From assembly GCA_035642095.1 (NCBI GenBank), contig DASQTB010000051.1, forward strand, positions 1 to 10,152: a stretch of DNA of 10,152 nucleotides. Direction: 5' to 3'. The notes under the pieces were generated by a model. The model saw only the letters and a list, made by a program, of their open reading frames with translations, did not search any database and had not been told where the DNA came from. Position 1 is the first letter of the stretch, and every line of letters begins with the position of its first letter. This stretch comes from DASQTB01 sp035642095 (GTDB lineage: Bacteria > Actinomycetota > UBA4738 > CALAEC01). Positions 1 to 5,478 of the stretch are shown one piece after another. The translations under genes were made by a program, and so were the position numbers.

Positions 1-42
1 CGACTCGGTGCCCAGTCGTCCCATCCGCTCAGCGAGGTCCAT
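1..42 (-). CDS. N-terminus of probable PLP-dependent class I/II aminotransferase (partial, runs off left edge)
   Basis: Only 14 codons are visible, reading MDLAERMGRLGTES from the ATG at 42-40. A strong Shine-Dalgarno AGGAGGT (complement of 47-53) sits just upstream, so the start is well supported. From memory of the family, many aspartate/aromatic-type class I aminotransferases begin with a very similar 'LA-RM-RLGTE-AFEVLA' stretch, which is the sole basis for the product call. It lies 25 nt downstream of the DMGDH-like gene on the same strand and is probably the next gene of that operon. If the call is right, it could process the demethylated amino compound or its carbon skeleton. No catalytic lysine or PLP site is visible, so the function is tentative although the presence of a gene is fairly secure. 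Confidence 0.5.
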   Translation of the reverse strand, partial: MDLAERMGRLGTES

Positions 43-67
43 GCCCACCTCCTTCTGGGGCTCGCGC

Positions 68-2581
68 TCAGCTTCGCACGCGGGCGTTGTCCGGGTCGAA
101 CAGGGGGGTGCTCCCGGCGACGGCCACCGTGACCGGGTACCGGTCTCCGAAATACTCCACGGAGAGATGGTGGCCCTCCCGGGCGTGGTCCGGAGGGAGG
201 TAGGCCATCAGGATGTGCGAGCCTACCGACGGCCCCGCCCCGGCGCTGGTGACGTAGGAACGGCGACCCTTGCGGTCGACGATCGACTCCCCGTCGGCGG
301 TGAGCACGGGTTCGTGACCGAGCATGTACCGGCGCTCCCCCGTCGAGGAGCTGTGGTCGTCGACGGTCAGGGTGCACAGGATCGCTGCGGGCTCTTCGTC
401 GCGGCGCTCCAGGTACCGCTCCTTCCCGATGAAGTCCTGCTCCTTGACCTTCGGCCGGGCCAGGCCGGCCTCGATCGGATCGAACTCGAGCTCGAGCTCG
501 TCGCCGAAGGATCGGTAGCTCTTCTCCAGCCGTCCCGTGGTCAGGTAGACGCCGAGCCCGACCGGGACGATCCCGAGCTCCCGGCCGCCCTCGGCCACCG
601 TGTCCCACAACGTGGCGCCCTGCTCCATCGGCACGTACAGTTCCCACCCCAGCTCGCCCACGTACGAGATCCGGGAGGCCAGGACGTCGAGGGGGCCGAC
701 GGTGATCCGGCGACACGTGGCGAAAGGGAACGCTCCGTCGGAGAGGTCGTCATCCGCGATCGACTGCATCAGATCTCGGGCCCGCGGGCCCCACACTCCC
801 AGCGTGCACCACGCCGAGGTGACGTCGTGAAAGGACACGGAGCCGTCGTCGGGAAGGTGGTCGGTGAACCACTTCCGATCACGCCTACCCGTGGCTCCGC
901 CGGTCACCACGCGGAACTCGTCCTCGCCGAGCCGCATGATCGTCAGGTCGGCCATCAGGCCGGCGTGCTCACTGAGAAGCGGCGTGTACACAACGCGTCC
1001 GGTGGCCACGTCCATCTGGTTCACGGCCATGCCCTGCACGTATTCCAGGGCCCCGGGCCCGCTCACGTCGAAGACGGCGAAGGCGGTCAGGTCGACCATC
1101 CCCACCCGGTCGCGCATGGCCAGGTGCTCGGCGTCGATGATCGGCGACCACCATCGGGCGTCCCACTCGGCTGGACGCTGCTGGACCCGATCGCCGTACT
1201 CATCCAGCAGTCCGCGGTTCGACTCGAACCAATGTGGTCGTTCCCAGCCGGCCGTCTCGATGAACTCGGCGCCCAGGGCGCGCTCGCGGTCGAAGAAGGG
1301 GCTCACCCGGACGTTCCGGTTCGACCCCCACTGCTCGGCAGGGTGGACGATTCCGTAGGTCTTGTTGAACCCCTCTCCGGTTCGGGCTCGGACGTGGGTC
1401 CGGGTCCGCTGGTGCTCGTAGAACCGGGCGATGTCCGAGGGGTGGGGATCGATCTCCGGCTCCTCTCCGGTCATCCACTCCGCCACCGTCTTGGCCACGC
1501 CGGGCGCCTCCTTGATCCACACGGCGGCCGCCGCCCACAGTCCGCCGACCTCCGGCGACTCACCGAGGACGGGGTTGCCGTCGGGGGTCAGCGACAGCAG
1601 CCCGTTGATCGACCGACGGATGGCCACCCGCTCGTCCTCGAGGATGTCCGGGATGACTTCGCGGGCCCGCTCCATCTGTGGGGCGAAGTCGTCGTCCGTG
1701 AACGGGAGCTCGGTCGGTGCCTTCGTGTGGCGCATCGAGGGGATCTCGTGGGGATCGACCAGGATCGGTCGATGGGCATAGGACCCGACGTGCATGTCCG
1801 AGCCGATCTGCCGCTCGTACATGCCGGCGTCCATGTCGCGGAGGATCGGGTACTCGATCTCGCCCTCGGTCTGCTCGAACAGGGGGACCGGGCCGACCGT
1901 GATCATCTGATGCACGGCCGGCGTAAGTGGGATGGACGCGCCCGCCATCCGGGCCACTCGCGGGCTCCAGACGCCGCCGCAGACCACGGCGGTCTCGGCC
2001 TCGATGTCCCCGCCCGAGGTGCGGACCCCCCGGATCCGGCCCCGACGGAGGTCGAATCCTGTGACCTCGGTCCCCTCCACTACCGTGAGGGCCCCGGTCC
2101 GCTCGGCTTCGCGTCGCATCAGCGTCGCACCACGGACCGAGTCGACGACACCCACGCCGGGACACCAGAAGCCCGCCAGGAGGAGGTCGCCGTTCGCGTA
2201 GGGGATCAACTCCCGGATGCGCTGCGGAGAGACCACCTCGGCGGGCTCGCCCCATGCCCGGGCCGAGGCCATCCGCCGTTTCAGCTCGGACACCCGCTCC
2301 TCGGTACGGGCCGCCTCGATCCCGCCGCACTCCGTGAACACCCCGAGCGTTCGGTACTGGCGGATGCTTTCCTGAGTGAACCGGGTCATCTCCTTCGAGT
2401 GGTCGACCGGGAACAGGAAGTTCGAGGCGTGGCTGGTCGAGCCGCCGGCCTTCGGGAACCGTCCCTGCTCCACCAGGACGATGTGGGTCAGGCCCAGGGC
2501 GGCCAGGTGACGGACCAGGCTGCTCCCCACGATGCCCCCGCCGATGACGACGACGTCCGCCCGGGCCGGTACGTCGGTCAC
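68..2581 (-). CDS. Dimethylglycine/sarcosine dehydrogenase-like FAD oxidoreductase fused to a GcvT domain
   Basis: Predicted 837-aa cytoplasmic flavoprotein that oxidatively removes N-methyl groups and passes the carbon to THF as 5,10-methylene-THF. An N-terminal DAO fold (about 1-370) opens with a dinucleotide-binding GGGIVG at 14-19. His51 in the 'GSTSHASN' segment lines up with the histidine that binds FAD covalently in mammalian DMGDH and SARDH (usually TWHAAG). A short linker domain (FAO_M-like, about 370-430, ending near 'YGIVHP') follows, with 'GWERPHWFE' after it. Then come a GcvT domain ('RISYVGELGWELYVP', 'RLEKSYRSFGDEL') and a GcvT C-terminal barrel. Length and order match DMGDH (about 850 aa). 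I chose GTG at 2581, preceded by GGGGAGGGAGC, because it overlaps the metF stop in a GTGA and places the Rossmann strand at residue 9; the ATG at 2662 would add 27 low-complexity residues. Exact substrate (dimethylglycine, sarcosine or another N-methyl amine) is not determined. Confidence 0.85.
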   Translation of the reverse strand: MTDVPARADVVVIGGGIVGSSLVRHLAALGLTHIVLVEQGRFPKAGGSTSHASNFLFPVDHSKEMTRFTQESIRQYRTLGVFTECGGIEAARTEERVSELKRRMASARAWGEPAEVVSPQRIRELIPYANGDLLLAGFWCPGVGVVDSVRGATLMRREAERTGALTVVEGTEVTGFDLRRGRIRGVRTSGGDIEAETAVVCGGVWSPRVARMAGASIPLTPAVHQMITVGPVPLFEQTEGEIEYPILRDMDAGMYERQIGSDMHVGSYAHRPILVDPHEIPSMRHTKAPTELPFTDDDFAPQMERAREVIPDILEDERVAIRRSINGLLSLTPDGNPVLGESPEVGGLWAAAAVWIKEAPGVAKTVAEWMTGEEPEIDPHPSDIARFYEHQRTRTHVRARTGEGFNKTYGIVHPAEQWGSNRNVRVSPFFDRERALGAEFIETAGWERPHWFESNRGLLDEYGDRVQQRPAEWDARWWSPIIDAEHLAMRDRVGMVDLTAFAVFDVSGPGALEYVQGMAVNQMDVATGRVVYTPLLSEHAGLMADLTIMRLGEDEFRVVTGGATGRRDRKWFTDHLPDDGSVSFHDVTSAWCTLGVWGPRARDLMQSIADDDLSDGAFPFATCRRITVGPLDVLASRISYVGELGWELYVPMEQGATLWDTVAEGGRELGIVPVGLGVYLTTGRLEKSYRSFGDELELEFDPIEAGLARPKVKEQDFIGKERYLERRDEEPAAILCTLTVDDHSSSTGERRYMLGHEPVLTADGESIVDRKGRRSYVTSAGAGPSVGSHILMAYLPPDHAREGHHLSVEYFGDRYPVTVAVAGSTPLFDPDNARVRS

Positions 2582-3480
2582 GCTCCCTCCCCGCCTTCGG
2601 GGAGATTTGCCGGGCCGGCCGAGCCCGCCAATCGGTAGGCGTCGATGGTCCGTCGGCGCCACCGCTCCGTGCTCCGCACCTGGTTGAACGTGTTGATGTG
2701 GAACCCGGCGATCCCCCGGCCGCCGCGCCCCAGCGACGGCGACAGCCCCGCCAGGAAGGCATCGGGCCGGTAGCTTCCTCGCCGGACCAGCCGGGCCACG
2801 AGGCTGCCGTGCTTGGTGAGGTAGCGGATCGAGTCACCCACGCCGATGCGGAGGGCGATCTCGAGGAGCTTCCGCCTCGTCACCGCGCCCGGCAGCCCGA
2901 GGTGCACGGGAAGCCCCACGCCCAGGTCGCGGGTCCGGGCCAGCCACCGGAAGGTGGCCGCCGGATCGAAGCAGATCTGGGTGACCAGGTACGAGGCCAG
3001 GGGCTGCTTGTCGAGCAGGGCCCGATCGAGCTCCTCGGCGGCGATGAACGGGTGCCGTTCGGGGTAACCGGCGATGCCCACCGCGGGGAACGGACGGCCC
3101 AGCTCTCCGAGCGTCTCCAGGACCTGTCCGGCAGCCTCGTACGGGCCGACCGGCTCGGGGGGATCGCCCCCGATGACGAACACGTCGCGCACTCCGGCCG
3201 CGATCAGCCGGCCCGTGACCTCCTCGAGGTGGGCCCTGCTGCGCAGCATCCGGGCCGCGACGTGGGGCACGGCGTCGAACCCACGGTGGGCCAGCCGCTC
3301 CGCCAGGGCGATCGTGGTGTCCACGCCTCGCCGGGGAGAGCAGGTCACGGTCACGGTGGCGCCCGGTGGGAGGTGGTCGACCTCGGCGTCGACCCCGGTC
3401 AGGGGGACCACCTCGAACCGCGGAGCCTCCAGCATGCCGGCCACGCCGCCGGCGGGCCGGCCCTCCGGGACGACGGTCAC
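2578..3480 (-). CDS. metF: Methylenetetrahydrofolate reductase (MetF family)
   Basis: Predicted 300-aa cytoplasmic FAD enzyme interconverting 5,10-methylene-THF and 5-methyl-THF. MetF landmarks appear in order: Glu23 in 'RFEVVPL' (like the catalytic Glu of E. coli SFEFFPP), 'DAVPHVAARM' (like EAAPHLTC), 'VRDVFVIGGDPPEP' (like the RGDLP loop), 'GIAGYPERHPF' (like AAYPEVHPE), 'YLVTQICFDP' (like AITQFFFD) and a C-terminal 'GFHINTFNQV' (like FHFYTLNR). Length is normal for the single-domain bacterial enzyme. GTG at 3480 overlaps the upstream stop as GTGA and has AAGGAG about 11 nt before it; ATG at 3435 is an alternative but lacks a good ribosome site. In most bacteria MetF makes methyl-THF for methionine synthesis. 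Placed directly behind a DmdA-like methyltransferase and near fhs, here it more likely oxidises methyl-THF produced by demethylation. That direction is inference from context. Confidence 0.85.
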   Translation of the reverse strand: MTVVPEGRPAGGVAGMLEAPRFEVVPLTGVDAEVDHLPPGATVTVTCSPRRGVDTTIALAERLAHRGFDAVPHVAARMLRSRAHLEEVTGRLIAAGVRDVFVIGGDPPEPVGPYEAAGQVLETLGELGRPFPAVGIAGYPERHPFIAAEELDRALLDKQPLASYLVTQICFDPAATFRWLARTRDLGVGLPVHLGLPGAVTRRKLLEIALRIGVGDSIRYLTKHGSLVARLVRRGSYRPDAFLAGLSPSLGRGGRGIAGFHINTFNQVRSTERWRRRTIDAYRLAGSAGPANLPEGGEGA

Positions 3481-4652
3481 TGCTTGGGGATCTCCTTGCT
3501 CGGGTCGTACGCCGGCTTGGGAGCGACCACGGCCCCGGCCCGGCCGTGCGGGGTCTCGACCTCGACCTCGGTCCCGAACTCGGCAAGCTCGATCGGCACC
3601 ATGGCGTACCCGATGTTCTTGTCCAGGCGCGGGGAATGGCACGCCGACGTGACCTGCCCGACGCGCCTCCCATCCGAGAGCACCGGGAAGAAGTCGATCA
3701 TCTCGTTGTCGATGTAGCTGCCGAGCGACGGGCCGTCGATGTCGACGCCGACCAGCTTCCTGCTCACGCCCTCCGTTTTGATACGGGTCAGAGCGTCCTT
3801 CCCCACGAAATCCGGCTCCTGCTCGAGGTCGATCATCCACGAGTAGCCCATGTCGACCTCGAAGGGGTTCGTGTCGAGCCACATGTCGGCGCCGTACGCC
3901 AGGATCCCCGCCTCGATGCGCCGGATGTGAGAGGGGCCGATAACCTCCAGGCCGTAGGGCTTCCCGGCCTCGAGCACTGTGTTCCAAAGCCTATCGGCGT
4001 GCCGGTACGCGTCGTACAGGTAGATCTCGTAGCCGACCTCGCCGCTGTAGCCGGTTCGAGAGACGAACACGCTCATCCCGTCGAGCTTCAGGTCTTGGGC
4101 CAGATCGTAGTAAGGGAGGTCGAGGATCGTCTCCCCGAACAGCTCGCTCATGACCGCCTTCGCGTTCGGCCCCTGGATCTGGACGGGAGCGATGTCGACT
4201 TCCTGGATGTGGACGTCCAGCCCGGAGTGATGGGCCACGCCCATGGCCCACAGGTCCACGTCACTGTCCGCCAGGGAGAGGAGGAACCGGTTCTCCTCCA
4301 GCCGAAGCAGGACCGGGTCGTTGATGATGCCGCCGTCGGAAGCGGTGACGAACACGTACTTGCACTGGCTGACCTTGCACTTGTGGAGATCTCGAGGGAC
4401 CAGCATGTTGGCGAACGTGAACGCGTCGGCCCCGGTGATCTGGATCTGCCGCTCCACGCCGACATCCCACATGGTGACGCCGTTCACCAGGTGCCAGTAC
4501 TCCTCGATGGGGTCGCCGTAGTGCCGCGGGTGATAGAAGTGGTTGTAGACGCTGTACCGCTTGACACCGTGCTTCCGCGAGCTCTGGAAGTACGGCGATC
4601 GACGGATCCGGGTATACAGCAGGATCCCTGGGTTCTCTTCAATCGGCGACAA
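3477..4652 (-). CDS. GcvT-family THF-dependent methyltransferase/demethylase, DmdA-like
   Basis: A 391-aa protein of the aminomethyltransferase fold. The N-terminus ('SPYFQSSRKHGVKRYSVYNH', residues 19-38) and 'MWDVGVERQIQI' (61-72) resemble DMSP demethylase DmdA more than glycine-cleavage T-protein. 'GGIINDPVLLRL' (107-118) has Asn111-Asp112 where true GcvT has Asp-Asp; the lost Asp is the T-protein residue implicated in aminomethylene chemistry, and I recall Asn there in DmdA. 'SRTGYSGEVGYEIYL' and 'RRIEAGILAYGADM' are the usual GcvT folate-domain blocks. No gcvH or gcvP is nearby, which also argues against glycine cleavage. The start is TTG at 4652, with AGGAGG (complement of 4660-4665) seven nt upstream, inside the end of iclR (14-nt overlap). 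The likely reaction is methyl transfer from an S-, N- or O-methyl donor to THF, giving 5-methyl-THF. True DmdA, a betaine demethylase and an aryl-ether demethylase remain possible; the substrate is unknown. Confidence 0.75.
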   Translation of the reverse strand: MSPIEENPGILLYTRIRRSPYFQSSRKHGVKRYSVYNHFYHPRHYGDPIEEYWHLVNGVTMWDVGVERQIQITGADAFTFANMLVPRDLHKCKVSQCKYVFVTASDGGIINDPVLLRLEENRFLLSLADSDVDLWAMGVAHHSGLDVHIQEVDIAPVQIQGPNAKAVMSELFGETILDLPYYDLAQDLKLDGMSVFVSRTGYSGEVGYEIYLYDAYRHADRLWNTVLEAGKPYGLEVIGPSHIRRIEAGILAYGADMWLDTNPFEVDMGYSWMIDLEQEPDFVGKDALTRIKTEGVSRKLVGVDIDGPSLGSYIDNEMIDFFPVLSDGRRVGQVTSACHSPRLDKNIGYAMVPIELAEFGTEVEVETPHGRAGAVVAPKPAYDPSKEIPKQ

Positions 4653-5421
4653 CCGATTCCCTCCTCTCCGTGTGGCCCATCCGACGGGAGACCTCGATGC
4701 TGGCCTCCACTACCGCGCGGGCCAGCTCCGGGATGCGTTCGGGGGTGACCCGGTAGGCGGGTCCGGCCACGCTGACGGCGGCGACGACCTCCCCTTCCGG
4801 CCCTCGGACCGGTGAGGCCACGGCGTTCAGCCCAACTTCCAGCTCCTCGACCGTGTACGCGTAGCCTCGAGCCCGAGCTCGCCGGAGCTGCGCCCGCAGC
4901 ACGTCCGGGTCGCTGATGGTCCAGGAGGTCGGCCGGTCCAGGGGCCCGGCCAGCACCCGGTCCCACCGGTCCTCCGGCAGGTGGGCCAGGAGGACCTTAC
5001 CGTTGGAGGTGCAGTGCAGGGGTGTGCGTTTCCCCACCCAGTTCACGTTGAGGATGGCGTGGCCCCCGGCGACCTGGTCGATGTTCACGACCTCGAGCCC
5101 GTCGAGCACGGCCAGGTTCACCGTCTCGTTGGTCGTCTCGGCGACCCGCTCCAGCACCGGTCGGGCCTGCCGGACGAGGTCGAGATCCGCCAGGGCGGGC
5201 GTGGCCAGCCGGACCAGGCCGAACCCGGGCCGGTAGTGGTCGGTCCCGGGTTCGCGCTCCAGCAGGCCGGCGGCGGCAAGCGTCGACACCAGCCGAAACG
5301 CCGTCGCCTTGTGAACGCCGAGCCGCCGTCCCAGCTCGCTGACCCCGAGCCGGCCGGGGTGCTCGGCCACCAGCTCGAGGACGCGGATCGCCCGCGCCAC
5401 GGATTGCACGGCGGCGGCCAC
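4639..5421 (-). CDS. IclR-family transcriptional regulator
   Basis: A 260-aa DNA-binding regulator with full family architecture. The winged helix-turn-helix spans about residues 5-65: 'VQSVARAIRVLELVAEHPG', then 'GVSELGRRLGVHKATAFRLV' as helix-turn-helix, then the wing ('LLEREPGTDHYRPG'). The C-terminal effector domain has the typical 'NWVGKRTPLHCTSNGKVLLAHL' block and 'GYAYTVEELEVGLNAVASPVRGPEGEVVAAVSVAGP', the signature region of IclR ligand domains. It is first in the minus-strand operon, transcribed divergently from fhs across a 57-nt gap, so it most likely controls both directions and itself in response to the pathway substrate or an intermediate. GTG at 5421 is chosen because a promoter-like sequence places transcription start on or next to it; GTG at 5409 (starting VQSVARA) is the alternative. 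No Shine-Dalgarno is seen, which fits a leaderless message. Confidence 0.9.
   Translation of the reverse strand: MAAAVQSVARAIRVLELVAEHPGRLGVSELGRRLGVHKATAFRLVSTLAAAGLLEREPGTDHYRPGFGLVRLATPALADLDLVRQARPVLERVAETTNETVNLAVLDGLEVVNIDQVAGGHAILNVNWVGKRTPLHCTSNGKVLLAHLPEDRWDRVLAGPLDRPTSWTISDPDVLRAQLRRARARGYAYTVEELEVGLNAVASPVRGPEGEVVAAVSVAGPAYRVTPERIPELARAVVEASIEVSRRMGHTERRESVVAD
4660..4665 (-). promoter_or_regulatory. Shine-Dalgarno deciding the TTG start of the DmdA-like gene
   Basis: The complement reads AGGAGG, followed by a 7-nt spacer and TTG at 4652-4650. The site lies within the last codons of iclR. The next in-frame ATG is codon 61, inside the conserved domain, so this perfect site makes the rare TTG start convincing and suggests translation coupled to iclR. 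Confidence 0.7.
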
Positions 5422-5433
5422 GTTGGGTATTAT
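5404..5433 (+). promoter_or_regulatory. Putative promoter for fhs, sharing its -10 with the iclR promoter
   Basis: TTGCAC at 5404-5409 and TATTAT at 5428-5433 are 18 nt apart; the -10 matches the consensus at five of six positions. The -10 overlaps the opposite-strand -10 of the iclR promoter (5429-5434), and TTGCA at 5404-5408 is mirrored by TGCAA at 5452-5456, so the two promoters are nearly symmetric about 5430. Both could not be occupied by polymerase at once. The -35 falls inside the first codons of iclR. Confidence 0.35.
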
Positions 5434-5456
5434 GCGACTCGTTCCCTAATCTGCAA
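5429..5456 (-). promoter_or_regulatory. Putative sigma70-type promoter for the iclR operon (leaderless)
   Basis: On the minus strand TTGCAG (complement of 5451-5456) and CATAAT (complement of 5429-5434) are separated by 16 nt. The -10 matches TATAAT at five of six positions; the -35 matches TTGACA only in TTG. Seven nt separate the -10 from the GTG at 5421, so the transcript would begin at or next to the start codon. This is prediction by eye, supported by the absence of any ribosome site there and by the region being locally AT-richer than its surroundings. Confidence 0.45.
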
Positions 5457-5467
5457 CAGCACTGGTC

Positions 5468-5474
5468 AGGAGGG
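5468..5474 (+). promoter_or_regulatory. Shine-Dalgarno deciding the TTG start of fhs
   Basis: AGGAGGG at 5468-5474 lies five nt from the end of AGGAGG to TTG at 5479-5481. It is the only strong ribosome site in the divergent gap on this strand and gives Fhs the expected N-terminus and length. Confidence 0.75.
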
Positions 5475-5478
5475 TTCG

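Noticed and set aside
487..500. 14-bp perfect palindrome of alternating CGAG/CTCG
   Set aside because: It is within codons for an acidic Glu-Leu run of the DMGDH-like protein; codon repetition explains it and it is far from any promoter.
8..2638. 876-codon open frame on the plus strand across the DMGDH-like gene
   Set aside because: It is antisense to a clear, conserved flavoprotein; its translation is rich in Arg, Gly, Pro, Asp and His with no recognisable domain. Long antisense frames are expected at this GC content.
2582..2662. 27-codon N-terminal extension of the DMGDH-like protein from ATG 2662
   Set aside because: It lies wholly inside the end of metF, is Arg/Gly-rich and not conserved-looking; GTG 2581 in a GTGA overlap mirrors the preceding junction.
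3477..4652. Glycine cleavage system T-protein (gcvT)
   Set aside because: gcvH and gcvP are absent nearby, the key Asp is Asn, and the N-terminal block is DmdA-like; the name gcvT would mislead.
4981..5478. Upstream extension of the fhs frame into the iclR region
   Set aside because: The frame is open but antisense to iclR; the TTG at 5479 has a strong ribosome site and gives the normal Fhs N-terminus and length.
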